Part shown: piece after piece, positions 22,772-34,940 of the stretch
Layout: each line of letters begins with the position of its first letter
Numbering within the stretch: the first letter of the stretch is position 1
From: Serpula lacrymans var. lacrymans S7.9
Taxonomy: Eukaryota > Basidiomycota > Agaricomycetes > Boletales > Serpulaceae
Length of the DNA: 64,000 nucleotides
NCBI RefSeq assembly: GCF_000218685.1
Contig: NW_006763291.1
Coordinates: 124,001-188,000 of the forward strand
Direction: 5' to 3'
Program-made: the position numbers and the translations under genes
Notes under the pieces: model-generated
The model's database searches: none
What the model saw: only the letters and a program-made list of their open reading frames with translations
What the model was told of the DNA's origin: nothing

Positions 22772-23391
22772 AACTCAAAAGTACGTAGACGGCATTTTCT
22801 CCCAGCAACATCTTATTATGGCAACTACTTCCTTCATTCCGTATTTCGTCTTTTCTTTATTACTCTTTTTTGCTGCTCTCGTTTATTGTGGTGCACATGT
22901 ATATATTCTATGCATGCCTTCTCCGTATTTAATGACAAGCGACGACTATAATTGATGCAGGTGACTATGTATATGTTGCTGCATGTTTTGTTCTTGCAAC
23001 GAGTCTGTAAAGGGAATATGTTAAAAGAACCTAATATTGTGGCGTGTGGCAGGTGTGATGAGAACAGTGATTGCTATACTGGTACCATCACGATAAACTT
23101 ATGACCATCCGCTGAATGTACCGCTGGCAGTCCGTAGGCTAGACTTACCGTCGAGAGAACGGAACGGGATGACTAAACGGAATGTATGGATGGCAGTCGA
23201 ACTTCAAATATCGGATCCTGACTCAGATATTTGTCAGCGATAACCGACGTCGCCATCCTTGATCACCTCTTCGCCATGCCAGGGAGAACGCCTTTATAAT
23301 CCCTCGTGCTCCATTTCTGCCTCTTGATCCACTTTCCCCACTTTGTCATTATCCCCCCCTCCCATCCCCCATTGACATACACTCTAACGCC
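22772..23391. other. Intergenic stretch
   Basis: This is the 3' flank of the FHA gene and the promoter of the following gene. A TTTATAAT element about 100 bp before the ATG at 23392 is a plausible TATA box. No other feature was seen. Confidence 0.5.
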
Positions 23392-24858
23392 ATGACCTTC
23401 ATCTCCGAGTCTGCACATTCTGGCAATGGATATCACCCCAAGAAACATCTATCGCATACAGATGGTTTTGGGACGAGGGCCATCCATGTCGGTTCAGAGC
23501 CTAACAAGGAGACGGGTGCGGTCATTCCACCTATTTCCCTCAGCACCACCTACAAGCAGGATTCAGTCGGTGTACACAAGGTAAGCCAACAAGCCCGTCT
23601 TATCTGTGGTGTCTTGCTCATTCTCTTCAGGGATTCGAGTATTCGCGATCAGGAAACCCGAACCGTGATGCCCTAGAGTCCACCCTCGCATCCCTAGAGT
23701 CTGGAGGAGCCCATGCACTCGCTTTTTCGTCCGGATCAGCGACAACCGCGACAGTTTTGCATTCCCTGGGACCCAATGCCCACGTCGTCAGTGTCAACGA
23801 CGTTTACGGCGGCACCTTCCGCTATCTCAACAGGGTCGCTGCAGAAACCCAAGGCTTGGAAACCACGTTCGTAGATCTGGAGGAAGCGTCAGATGATACC
23901 ATATTATCGTCATTCAGAGATAATACCAAGGTAAGGCCTTGATTAACGCCCATTCGCTTACATGAATATGATGTATGCTCACGCGCAAAAATAGCTCATT
24001 TGGATAGAATCACCCACCAACCCCACCCTTCGTCTCGTAGATATACCCCGCATTGTATCACTAGCCCGCTCGCATGCCTCCAATCCCATAGTGCTCGTCG
24101 ACAACACCTTCCTCTCCCCCTTCTACTCCTCGCCTCTCCTCCAGGGTGCAGATATCGTCGTGCACAGCTTGACAAAGTATATCAACGGTCATTCTGATGT
24201 CGTCATGGGCACAGCAATCTTGCCCGCTCACAACGCAGAACTTGCGAGCAAATTGCGCTTCCTCCAAAACGCGATTGGCGCCGTGCCGAGCGCGTATGAT
24301 TGTTGGCTTGCACAGCGTGGTGCCAAGACATTACATCTCCGGATGAAAGCCCACGGAACTAGCGCGTTGAAGATTGCTCAAGTGCTACAACGCTCGCCAT
24401 ACGTCGAAGACGTCATTTACCCCGGTCTTGCGTCGCATCCCCGACATGCGCTAGCGTACCGTTCACTCTCGCCGCATGCGACCAAGTTTGTGGAGTCGTT
24501 GAAGGCGCCGGTGGATCAGGATGGTGTAAGCGGTGAGGAAGAGGGCGGGTTCCCGTATGGGGGTATGGTATCGTTCCGCATTCGAGGAGGTGCGGTCGAG
24601 GCAAACAAGTTCCTCACTGCCACGCGACTGTTCACATTGGCAGAGTCACTCGGTGGTGTTGAAAGTCTGGCTGAGTTGCCCTCTAAGATGACTCATGGTA
24701 GTATTCCACCGGCGGAGAGAGAGCTGCTCGGTATCGGCGACAACCTTATCAGGTTGTCTGTTGGGGTCGAGGAGACAGATGACCTGGTCGCGGATGTGGA
24801 GCAAGCGCTGGAGCTTGCTGTTGGAGATGGCGAGGTTTTGAAGAATGGCTCGCATTGA
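23392..24858 (+). CDS. CYS3: Cystathionine gamma-lyase (Cys/Met metabolism PLP enzyme)
   Basis: Three exons (23392-23580, 23631-23930, 23995-24858) give 450 residues, slightly long for the family because of a short N-terminal extension and an insert of about 15 residues near 24510-24550. The Cys/Met metabolism PLP-dependent fold is clear: GFGTRAIHVGSEPN at the start, YSRSGNPNRDALE, ALAFSSGSATTATVLH, DVYGGTFRYLNRV, IWIESPTNPTL, the VDNTF loop, and the Schiff-base lysine in HSLTKYINGHSDVVMG. It would cleave cystathionine to cysteine, ammonia and 2-oxobutyrate in the cytosol (reverse transsulfuration). Cystathionine beta-lyase or gamma-synthase cannot be fully excluded by motif alone, but ESLGGVESLAELPSKMTH fits gamma-lyase well. 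Confidence 0.88.
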
Positions 24859-25241
24859 TATATATTGTAATATTATTCTTATTATCCAAGTTTGGAGGAC
24901 CTGCACTCGCATAGATCGGATTGGTTTTGCTGTAATGCTGTTGTAATGTGACATTAGTGTTGTACTGGTTCAAATAGATTGTGTTTTGCTTTTGACCGCG
25001 ATAGTAAATAAACGGGGACGAGGAAGATTACGAAAAAATGATTGACTATAAAAGATATACGATGACAAGTGACCGACACAGTCATGCTAGATCAGAAAAC
25101 CGTCCGAGACTGAACAAAAACCCGATACGATTGCAAAAAGGCAAAGTCCCGTCAAACAACTTTACTGTAAAAACAAACAAACATCAAAAATGACAGATCA
25201 TCCGACGGCAATGCTTTCAAGGATACTTACACCCGAGTGAC
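24859..25241. other. Convergent 3' intergenic region
   Basis: This lies between the stops of two convergent genes (the lyase on plus and the small membrane protein on minus). It is AT-rich, with nothing else recognised. Confidence 0.5.
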
Positions 25242-25627
25242 CTAAAGTGATGGATGCGCTCCTCTGAGGCGAACACGCCCGTCCTTCAAGCGTTCAGTGA
25301 TTATAGGGCTCGCTGCAGGACGATACTTGTGCTCCTTGGAGTATCTAAAGACTTGCGATGATAAGGATGCACGCCTGTAAGGGTTAGCGGAGAGACGAAC
25401 CTAGAAGCGTGTACGACCTTTGGCTGTGTGTTGCTGCTGGGCTTGATTGACCAGGAGAGCCAGAAGAGAAAGAGGACGAAGAGGAGGAGGGCGACTCTCT
25501 TCCACATGGGTGGGGTGGGACGGTCGAAGCGAGGGTCTGTGCGGTATGTGGGTGGACGGGAGGGGGACGACTCGAGCTGGTCGTAGTTGTCAGAAGTGGG
25601 GACACGCTGGTAACTGGCAGCAGACAT
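25242..25627 (-). CDS. Small single-pass membrane protein, function unknown
   Basis: Two exons (25401-25627 and 25242-25344, with a 56-bp intron) encode 109 residues from the ATG at 25627. Residues about 1-38 are polar and Pro/Ser/Tyr-rich, followed by one strong transmembrane helix (VALLLFVLFLFWLSWSI) and a basic lumenal or cytosolic tail that ends KDGRVRLRGAHPSL. The first intron position and frame are confirmed by exact codon completion (AG|A, Arg). No family is recognised. It is divergently transcribed from the Ies2-like gene, with only about 220 bp between the two starts. Confidence 0.7.
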
Positions 25628-25850
25628 TTGTTGAGAACGACAGGAGGAAAGGAAAGTGAAAGGCAACCTGGAATGGGAAATGGAATATCGTCGAAAGTCT
25701 GGAAAAGCAGAGAGAAGGGGAGATCGGAGTTTGAAAGTTGCTGTTGTGCTGAGATGAGTAGAACACCCGAGGAAGAAGAGGAAAACACGGTTGGAAGCGG
25801 TAAATACATTTCTGTCTATTCTTGCCACACTCGTCTCACAAACCAAAGAT

Positions 25851-26755
25851 ATGCAAATGTCCGAACCTGCTTCTGACGACATGGACATCGACGACGAGCA
25901 GGACAACAAGCTCGACGGCGACGACCACCAAGACAACGACAGNNNNNNNNNNNNNNNNNNNNNNNNNNNNNNNNNNNNNNNNNNNNNNNNNNNNNNNNNN
26001 NNNNNNNNNNNNNNNNNNNNNNNNNNNNNNNNNNNNNNNNNNTGTATGCGAGTCCATATATGCGCTTTCTTTCGATGCTCATCTTTCGCTGTTTATCAGT
26101 AGCCGAAACTTCTCGAAAGAAGAAGCAACTAAACGAGACGGAACTCGCCCTTCGACGAGAGGAAACGGCACGGAAGAGAAGGAATCTGTCTGAGAAGAAA
26201 CTGGAAGATGAGAAGGTGATGTCTTCCTTCTCTCTTGTTCAATAAACACTCCATTAACACACAGGCGGGGATACACAGGTAGAGACGATAAACCGTCTTC
26301 TCAAAAAGCAGTCCAAGTCTAAGAACAAGCGCAATGCACTCTCCACCGCCGATGACCGCACACCCCTCTCAGCCACACCCGCTCTTGTCTCATCCACAGC
26401 CGATGGCTTACAAGACGGCGAAAACTCTGAACCAGTTCAAGTCGTTCCGACCATGTACAGATGGATCTCTACCGCGAAGCCATCCAATCTCGGTAAAGGG
26501 AAGAGTCCGCTGAACAAAGAAGAGAGCATGAGAATCACCTTTTCCATCCCCGCTTCTCTTCCGAAAAGCTATGTCATGCACTCAGCAAGTCAACAGTATT
26601 GGTGGGGTACCGGGCCTCCACCAGATCAGCAGAGGATATGTGACGTCGACGGTTGTAAGAGTGTGAGGAAGTATGGCTTAGTGAGAGATTCAAGTAAAAG
26701 CGCGTGTGGCATGGACCATCTGAAGGTGCTTGAGAGGCAGATAAACTCTGCATAG
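25851..26755 (+). CDS. INO80 complex subunit Ies2-like (PAPA-1 region plus zinc-binding end), broken by assembly gap
   Basis: The start is one of two in-frame ATGs (25851 or 25857), then an acidic stretch (DDMDIDDEQDN). One hundred Ns then hide part of the gene. After the gap come QLNETELALRREETARKRRN and LSEKKLEDEK, the PAPA-1-like conserved region of INO80 subunit 2. An intron from about 26216 to 26278 joins to VETINRLLKKQSKSKNKRN. A basic and Ser-rich stretch follows, then MYRWISTAKP and a C-terminal HIT-like motif (ICDVDGCKSVRKYGLVRDS, CGMDHLKVLE) ending at 26755. Ies2 activates the INO80 chromatin remodeller in the nucleus. Length and exact reading through the gap are unknown. Confidence 0.82.
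25943..26042. other. Assembly gap (100 Ns)
   Basis: There are exactly 100 N characters, the usual placeholder for a gap of unknown size. It lies within the first third of the Ies2-like gene, so any frame spanning it is artificial. Confidence 0.99.
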
Positions 26756-27908
26756 GTTCTAGGCTCTTCGCTTTAGAGTTATAGGGTATGTCCAGTTTAT
26801 TATGATGGCAAAGCGTCGACATGTTGAACTGTCTTCATTTCGAAAATAGGTTTTTTTGCGACACAAGAATTTATGTTGCCCTGCAATCTATATTTGCACT
26901 GAAACTGAAAAAACATTGCAGTGTTTCAGTATACTCGTTTTCCAACCCGCTCGACCCTCGACGCCGTGTTGTGCATATACCATGGTGCGATGCCTTGGGG
27001 GTATATCCGTTGTCCGTGTGTAACGTCCAAGGCGGTGTAGGATAGATGTACATCAGTCGGTATGTTATGTTCTTATTGTTGGTTCATTCCTCCAGATCCC
27101 CTCGATTTTCTAAGTTCATGTGGTATGTTTATCTGGTGACTTGTACATTGTATGAAGTGAATCATCAGATCTTTAGATTTGCCGCAGCTGATCATGATGT
27201 GATGAACAAGGTTTACATTCCGTGCTAGCCTGGATTGGGCGTCGAAGTTGTGAGCTATCCGCAGATTTCTTTGTGCCCCATGTTCTACAGTACCCTTCTG
27301 TCGAGTCGTAGCAATGGTTTTCCTCGCCAAATGCCAGTGTTATTTTAGTCATAATCACTGAGGATATGACATAGCTCCCAAATAAGGAAGGTCTGAATGT
27401 TCGGAGCGGACGAATACGTACAAACAAAGAGTGGAACCACTGCCACTCACGTTACAGGTGACCGCGTGCAGGTGTCAATGAGCATTCCAGTATATCGACG
27501 GACTCCATGTCCATGCACGGGAGGTATAGTACCATGCAGGTACAAGTCTCAGGAACAGTTATCGAGGTGTGTTAACATTGTGTTTCGAAAGAAATGCGGA
27601 CGTGACTTGACGCGAAAAACCTGTAGAGGCTGACCGATGGACCCACGCTCCACAGCGTCAATTATGGGCGTAATTTTGAGCGGCTGACCAAGGACGAGAG
27701 GCCTATATAATACAGGATAAACATGAAGGTGAGGCTGACATTTTCTAGCGCATATAAAGAGGCGTCAGCCCCGGCGTATTGGACTTTATTGAACTTAATC
27801 GGCCCTTCTTCTCTTTTGGTTGAGTCTTCTGGGAATACTTCTAACTTCTCTTCTTTAATCGGCTCCATATAATAAACATCGACTTGTTCGACTTTTATCT
27901 TCATCCCC
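26756..27908. other. Intergenic stretch upstream of the Rds1 cluster
   Basis: No gene supported; frames here are short and lack domains. The last part is the promoter of the first Rds1-like gene, with the TATA element listed separately. Confidence 0.5.
27753..27758 (+). promoter_or_regulatory. TATA box of Rds1-like gene 1
   Basis: TATAAA within GCATATAAAGAGG lies about 155 bp upstream of the ATG at 27909. It is a likely core promoter element. Confidence 0.5.
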
Positions 27909-29052
27909 ATGAAGTTTTCCACCGTCTTCACCGCATGCGCCATCGCATCTGTCCAGCAACTGACACAAGCTCTTCCCTCTAAGCGCGCTGCAGCGACAAA
28001 TTCTGTGCCATCAGGTATGTCCATTCCGGTCAACCTAACGTATAGCGTCTTCCTTACACTATTATGTCGTAGTGACCGAAGTCCTGAACTTCGCATTGAC
28101 CTTGGAACACATTGAAAACACATTTTACACCGAGGGCTTGAAAAACTACACACAACAAGACTTTTTGGACGCCGATTTCCCGGAGTTTGCACGTGGAAGA
28201 TGGGAAGAGATCTCACAACATGAGGCTACTCACACTTCTTTCCTCTCTGGCATCCTTGGCGACCAGGCTGTCAACGCCTGCACCTACAACTTGTACGTTT
28301 TTCTCCAATCTTTATATCGTAGTGTATTTTGAGAACCAGTTTTGTATAGTCCTGTAACAGATGCACAGTCGTTTGTATCGTTTAGTTTTTTGCTGGAGAC
28401 CGTTGGAGTATCCGCGTACTCTGGCGCTGCCCAGCTTCTCGCTAGCAATACGGTAAGCACACTAGTACTTCTGACTATATTTGCATCTCACCATTTATAG
28501 GACTATCTCACCGCCGCAGGAGCGATTTTGGCTGTAGAGGCAAGACAGTCTGCATGGATTAACTCCGCCATATTGAATGCCAACCCTTGGAACACGGCTT
28601 TCGATGTACGTACTATGTCTTTTTATAAAGTAATATTCTCTTGACCTCCCATCTTTCCACAGACTCCCCTTGATCTGAACCAGGTATACACAATTGCGTC
28701 TGGGGTGATTGTATCATGTCCCTCGACCAACATGGCTCTTCCGGTCAAGGCGTTTCCCGCGCTTACATTCCCTGCCAGCGCTCAACCCAGTCAGACTGTT
28801 CAAGTCAGCTTCTCGGCGGACACCACCCCTTCCGACACCCTCTATGTTGCATTCATCTCAGGACTCGAGTCAATCATCGTACCACTCGACCAGGGAAGCA
28901 ACGCGGTGACCATTCCGGCTGTACTACAAGGTGTCGTTTTTGCAATTGTGGTCAACGATAGCGAAAGTGTTGGTGATAGCGTCACCGTCGCCGGTCCTGC
29001 TTTCTTAAGCTTTGACTACAACTCAAAAGGTCAGGATGAATCGGAGGGATAG
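27909..29052 (+). CDS. Rds1-like secreted ferritin-fold protein (copy 1)
   Basis: Five exons (27909-28014, 28073-28292, 28350-28452, 28501-28605, 28663-29052) give 307 residues. A signal peptide (MKFSTVFTACAIASVQQL) is followed by SKR, a Kex2-type dibasic site. Four helices carry ferritin-like carboxylates and a histidine: FALTLEHIENTFY, ISQHEATHTSFL (ExxH-like), SFLLETVGVSAY and AAGAILAVEARQSAW. The C-terminal third is beta-rich (SCPSTNMALP, TVQVSFSAD, VTVAGPAFLSFDYN). This layout is that of fungal Rds1 (regulated by stress) proteins with a Ferritin_2 domain. The role is probably extracellular or cell wall, linked to stress or desiccation in the family; the reaction is unknown. Confidence 0.85.
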
Positions 29053-29820
29053 AAAAAAAGGGATGGAGTCTCGTGGATGTGTTCTTTTCACGTCTTCTTT
29101 CTTTGACGATAAGCTTTAGGAAGCTCGTCAGGACTGTATTTTGTTCGAATTCGTTGATCGCGCGCGTACTTTACTTTTCGTAATTTACACGACGAGAGAT
29201 TTGGCACGGTGCCACCCGCTGACCTGTTTATTATTGGCTGATGGTGTAATGATATATTTTGTCTAGAAGGATTAGATGCAACAAGGGCGCACTATTACTG
29301 AGTGCTAGCTATATTTTAGCTCGATCCCGTTCATTTGTAGTTCCAGCTAGGTGAATATTCATGAGTTCAGCCGTGGTTTTACTTGGATTGCCATGATCAT
29401 GAGGCGTGTGCTGTGAATGAATAAATACTGGGACGTCAATTTGGAGGTCTGGACGCGTCATTTTTTCTGGGCACACAAGCTCTATTAGGTCTGACAAACG
29501 AATTCACTTCGAAACAGTGACTATGACTGATCTGACAAGTCTCCACATGAAAACGGGAACAGTGCCTTTGATTAGGCGAGGCATACATTTGTGAATGCGG
29601 GAATGTCGAGCTATGTTATATCATAAATCCATGAGCCGTATATAAAACATATATATCAATGTGTAATACCATGCGAAGCATTTGTCAGTCGTGTAGAAAT
29701 CAAGTCAGTAAAACTCCCGCTCATGAATGAAATCATAGAAGAGTCAGTGGTAGGTATTTCACAAATCCATGTGTGAATTTCGAGAACGAAAGTCAAAGGG
29801 GCACACTCTCTATCCTTCTT
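29053..29820. other. Convergent 3' region between Rds1 copies 1 and 2
   Basis: No gene seen. The two genes end tail-to-tail, and no clear repeat was recognised here. Confidence 0.5.
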
Positions 29821-30973
29821 CTATCCCTGTATTTCAGCCTGACCCATCTGATTATAGTCAAAGCTCAGGAAAGAAGGACCAGCGACAGTCACATTGTCAC
29901 TAGTGCTGTTGCTACTGTTGACCACGAGAGCGAACACGACACCCTGGAGCATACCAGGAATGGTGACCGTGTTATTCTTGAGCGGCACGATGGTAGGTGT
30001 GAGTCCGGACAGGAACGCGACGTAGAGGTCGTTTGACGAGGTTGTGTTCGCCGAGAAGCTTACTTGAACAGTCTGGTTGGGCTGGGCGGTAGAGGGGAAT
30101 GTAAGCATGGGGAAAGCCTTGACGGGGAGCGCCATGTTGTTCGAAGGGCATGACGTGATTAATCCGGAAGCGATGGTATATGCTTGATTAAGATCAAGAG
30201 GAGTCTAGAGAGAGAAATGGTTGTTAAAAAAGTGATAAAGCACCGTGAAAGAGGAATACATACGTCGAAAGCCGAGTTCCAGGGGTTAGCCATTAGAACG
30301 GCAGAGTTGACCCAGGCGGAATGTCTTGCTTCTACAGCCAAAATAGAGGCAGCAGCACTTATATAGGTCTAGAGATAAGACTCGGTGAGGTATAAATCTA
30401 GACAGGCGCGGCATGCACTTACAGTGTCGCTGACGAGGAGCTTAGCAGCACCTGAATAAGCGGATACACCAACGTTCTCCAACATGTAACTAAACGCCGC
30501 AAACGACTTGGGATCGGTCACTGGGCTATAACAGAACGATCAGTCCTGAAGTGTAATACGATAGAAGGAGAAGAAGAAACAGACAAATTGTATGTGCAGG
30601 CGTTAACAGCTTGACTTCCAAGGACTCCAGAAAGAAAGGAAACGTGGGTAGCCTCCTGGTCACAGATCTCTTTGAACCTTCCCTGCGCAAAATCAGGGAG
30701 ACCTGCGTTTACGAAGTCCTGCTGAGTATAATTTTGCACACCCTGAGCATAGAACGTGCTTTCGAGGTGTTCCAAGGTCAGCGCAAAGTTCAAGACTTCG
30801 ATCACTATGATATTAAGCATGTAAGAACGTCGAAATCACGCGCTGAGTACATTGAACATACCTGATGGAGAGTAACCTCCAGTAGAGTTCGACGCGCGCT
30901 TTGCGGGAAGTGCTTGTGCCAACTGGTGAACAGAGGCGATGGAAATTGCGGCGAAGGCAGTGGAGAACTTCAT
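29821..30973 (-). CDS. Rds1-like secreted ferritin-fold protein (copy 2)
   Basis: This is a paralogue of copy 1 on the opposite strand with the same five-exon layout. The start at 30973 gives the signal peptide MKFSTAFAAISIASVHQL, then ALPAKRAS (dibasic site). Helix motifs follow: FALTLEHLESTFYAQGVQN, EICDQEATHVSFLSGVLG, and an AVEARHSAWVNSA motif near 30320-30350. The beta-rich end is MALPVKAFPMLTFPSTAQ with FLSFDYNQMGQAEIQG before the TAG at 29821-29823. No in-frame stop was seen. A reverse-strand TATAAAA at 31025-31031 lies about 50 bp before the start. It is the closest of the set to the pseudogene copy 3 in the AYSPT/YSPS junction, which suggests a shared recent origin. Confidence 0.83.
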
Positions 30974-32668
30974 GGTAGATAAAATGTAAGGAGGATAGCC
31001 AACTTAAGGTATCGAAATACACGCTTTTATATGTAAAAACCTGGTCTCGATTCAAGTACACCACGAAGGATCATCAGGCCATACGTCTCGGTCAGCTGTA
31101 GGATGTCGGCGTTCGCATGCGGTTAAACCAAAACATTACGTTTGTAATGACGCACCTAAGCTGTAACGAAACGTTCTTCCACGAATCCAGTATTTTACGA
31201 GCAGTTCAGTGCGGCCATCTCGGGGTGGCTCTGGTAGGGTAAAGGCATGGCCATTTCGGTTTTAGACTGGAGTCGTTCGAGTTTATTCTATGGAACTCGC
31301 CTCTAGGCGTCCAACGGGACTTGAACGGGACGAAGATCATAACCGAGTTCGATCGTCTCTCGTACGAAAACTCGGCGAGAAGATCGCAGTCTCTTCAGAT
31401 ATGAGTAGTAAGTAAAATAAAAATTGTGGATGAGTGGCACAGTAGTGGTAGTTAGTACCGATGACGAGGCTGATACTGAAGCACTCACCATGAGCAGGTA
31501 TATCATGTGAAGTGACCAGCGTTTGTACTTTACGGTTCAGTACTTCGGACAACCATTACTATGATTTCATTGATCCTCGAGTTGGAGCCCCACACAAGAG
31601 TCTTTCGGCAATCTTATATTTTGATCTCGACATCTGTAGACAGTGTGACATCGCTCAGAATTTTTGCCAAACCATGGATCTTTGATCACATAGACTTTCA
31701 TGTACTGGTATCATGGTCGATTATTTTTCACGGATAAGCCAGAGGTCAAGGGATGAGAGGGTGGAAGAGCAGAGGGTGATTTTTCTATCAAGTCATAGCT
31801 ATACTTACCGAATTACTGTATATGGAGCCTTTACCATTTATGGTTCGTTGTTTGAGCGTATTTGGCTCAATGTGTCTACAGTCCGGCGGAAGCAATCATA
31901 GTACCATGTCCGTTACCTTCTACTACTTACTACATCTACGTACTACATCTTGTACCAGTGATACTAATCAAAGCCGTCTTCTCGTTAAATAGTCAAAGCT
32001 TGTGAGTAAGCTGCCGATTTATGCTGTAAGCTTAGAGGTTTGGAACTGCGAGCATGCTGCGGTAAGTGAATCACACCACATGTTCTGTTACTGATATTTA
32101 TTTAGCTCCACCCAGGTTCTGCGATCTACTGCCTGAGAGGGAGAAGATCGAACTGAGCCCTGATCGAGACACGATCGCTGTTAAGCCGAGTAGACTCGAA
32201 GAAAGTCAAGGCCGAGGTGCCCGTACTCGATTAAAATCACTATTCAGGATGAACATAGATGCAGCAATATTATTGCTGTTGTAGGTATTTCTAGCTGTAC
32301 TTGTGTCAGAAATTAGAAGTTACCTGTACCTTTCATCCCGGGATACCACACTTTTTCTACGTGACTTCAGGACTACACTTCTAGGTACGTTCTCGTGAGG
32401 CTTCGAGAGAAACAGACATCAATTCATGACGCTGACGCTGATGTCAACTCAGGCATATTGGTCGGCTTTCGGTCTCTCCTTGTTCTCCGCATCACATCGT
32501 CGAGCGAAGTTTTGCAGCTGACCAGCAAAAGGTGGCATGATGTTTTGTTTTGTTTTTGGGAGGACACCGAGAATTTATTCGAACATCTATTCGAATCCCT
32601 GATAGCTCGCATGCCTTCAATACAGATCTCGCTCATGTATTTAATGTTTTCAAACGTTTCGGCTCACC
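30974..32668. other. Divergent intergenic region between Rds1 copies 2 and 3
   Basis: About 1.7 kb with no supported gene. Several plus frames (31713-31901, 32066-32284) have no domain. The region contains the promoter of copy 2 at its left end. Confidence 0.5.
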
Positions 32669-33725
32669 ATGAAGTTCTCCACTATCTTCATCGCTATTGT
32701 CCTTGCTTCTGTCCAGCAATTGGCGCAAGCCCTACCTTCGAGGCGCGCCTCTACAGGAGCTTACTCACCCACAGGTATGTGCTACGTGACCAACGGGTTC
32801 AACCTATGATATTGTAGTACTTACATAGTTGATATACAGTACTTCGAATTTTGAACTTCGCACAGACTTTGGAAGAACTCTGGAGCACGTTCTATGCTTA
32901 GGGCGTGCAAAACCTTTACCCAATCGGATATTTGGAGGTCTATGACCAGGAGGCTACTCACGTTTCCTTCCTCACTGGCGTCATCGGTGACCACACTGTT
33001 AACGCCTGTACGTACAACTTATTTGTTTTCTCTTTCTTCTGCTATCGTTTTTCAACTTGGCGCTGAGTTTTTATTACTACAGCCCCGTGACAAATCCCAA
33101 GGACTTCGCAGCATTTACTTGTGTGCTAGAGAACGTTGGTATATCTGCCTACTGCGGTGCTGCTCAGCTTTTCGTCAGCGACACAGTAGGTTCATTCTTT
33201 CCTCCTCATTGTAATTATGTCTCACTATCTATAGGGCTATACGCTGCTGCGTCAATTTTGGCCGTCGAAGCAAGGCACTCTGCATGGGTCAACTCTGCCG
33301 AGCCAACCCGTGGAACCCTGCTTTTGATGTATGTTGCGGCTCTTGTTCTATAGTAGATATTCCTGTTTAAAGGTTCAAATTTCTTTCGTAGACTCCTCTT
33401 GATCCGAATCAAGCTTACACCATCGCGCCCGGTGGGATTACGTCGTGTCCTTCGAGCAATATGGCTCTTCCCGCCAAAGTTTTCCCCGCTCTTTCCTTCC
33501 CTGTCACTGCTCAACCTAACCAGACCGTCCAAGTTAGCTTCTCCGGGAACTCTACCTCTTCAGGTGAACTTTAGGTAGCGTTCATCTCGGGACTCTCATC
33601 AACGACCATGCCGATCAAGAATAACATGGTAACCGTTCTTGACATGCTCCAAGGTGTCGTGTTTGCCATCTTGGTCAGCGATTCCAAACAACAACAGCGA
33701 CCCTGCTTTCTTCAGCTTTAATTAC
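32669..33725 (+). pseudogene. Rds1-like gene, decayed (copy 3)
   Basis: The first exon is intact (MKFSTIFIAIVLASVQQLAQ with LPSRRAS). The helix-1 exon then carries an in-frame TAG after the FYA triplet (about 32899-32901) and a lost segment where copies 1 and 2 read the DFxxAGxPDFA block. The AYCGAAQLF and SILAVEARHSAWVNSA exons remain, but the frame shifts after the latter. In the last exon, a TAG follows SSGEL (near 33572) and the C-terminus is cut short by a deletion (SDSKQQQRP). Residual splice sites are still visible. It is a dead copy, in the opposite orientation to copy 2. Confidence 0.88.
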
Positions 33726-34841
33726 GACTCTTGGAGTCACGATAGAAGCTGTGTGCTTTTCATTTCCTTTTAAGGTTGTTTTACAAGTCTCATCATTAGC
33801 TCATCACGGACTACTTTCTTTCGACTCTGTTGGCCGTACCCGGGTACTTACTTTATATTTTGTTCCACCGGGGCCTGTTATTCCATTGGCTTGTGTTGCA
33901 ATCACGTAATCTTATTTCGAAAGCTCTCGAGAAGCCAGCATACTAAACGTCGACTTGATATGTCTTTCGTTTCCTTCAGACTTTCTATTGAACTCGATGG
34001 TGAAGTAAAACAACATTCCAGTCCCTTCTCTGCTTCCGCTGTCGCGGCCGGGTTTTTGATTACAACCAAAATTGGCGACCTGAATCAGCTGTGCGGTTGA
34101 TAGATGGAATCACTGTTCTGACATATCGGTTGCGGATACCGAGCCGTCCCCGCTTTACATCCGGGTTAAGGACTGCCATTTTGTGTCTATGATTTGGAAA
34201 TTGACTTTTGGCAGGAAGGCACATGCACACGTACTAGGTGAGCGCCGTGAATATTCCCTTGTACGTTTATGCCTTTGCTTACTGGTAGGGTCGTTTTTTG
34301 GCCTGCAGGACATCTTGAAAACGCGTACCATTTAACGCGTAGGCCCGGGGTTCGCGCAAAGTTGGTATAGACCCGAAACCTTGACTTTACCCGAGCACAT
34401 GCCTCATCAATACTTTGAAAGGTTGAAACCCGGTCGGACCAAAGACTAGGCGGATGTGATCTCAAAGTAGCCTGCCTTGCATTTTACTTGGCTCACAGCT
34501 TCAACTAGGTACAAGCGCTTCACAGTGATCCTACAGTCGTTAAGGCAGGCTAAACTGACGCTCTTCAAGAAGTATCCGAATCGTCCTTTACATTACTGGA
34601 AGTGCAATGGCTTTCCTCGCGCATGGGATCAATCTGGTGACTTGATAGACTTCGGTGAAACTTACTGCCACACCCAACAACTTGATTTAGGCACGAGATT
34701 AGGTAAAGGAGGAGTCTTTGTGGGTCAAAATCAACCAGGGCCAGTCGTCAATATTGCTTGGCAGTACTAAGATTCGCTTTTGCGACGGGAATGTTTGTAC
34801 AGCTCTATGCATTGCTTTTTGGAATCAAGGAATGCAAGAGG
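33726..34841. other. Intergenic stretch between Rds1 copies 3 and 4
   Basis: No gene is assigned. A plus frame 34477-34770 contains an ending (GVFVGQNQPGPVVNIAWQY) that looks protein-like, but it has no ATG start and no known family; it may be a remnant. Confidence 0.4.
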
Positions 34842-34848
34842 TATAAAA
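34842..34848 (+). promoter_or_regulatory. TATA box of Rds1-like gene 4
   Basis: TATAAAA lies 99 bp before the ATG at 34941, within AGGTATAAAACCCCC. Confidence 0.55.
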
Positions 34849-34940
34849 CCCCCTCATATTTTATTCAATCGTGGTTATTAAATTTCGCATTACTTTACTT
34901 TTAGTTCTCCTTTCGAATTCAACATACATTACTTTTGAAC

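Noticed and set aside
33215..33532. Long minus frame opposite Rds1 copy 3
   Set aside because: It is the antisense shadow of the pseudogene exons.
34477..34770. Open plus frame ending GVFVGQNQPGPVVNIAWQY
   Set aside because: It has no ATG and no recognisable domain. It may be a remnant but is not supported as a gene.
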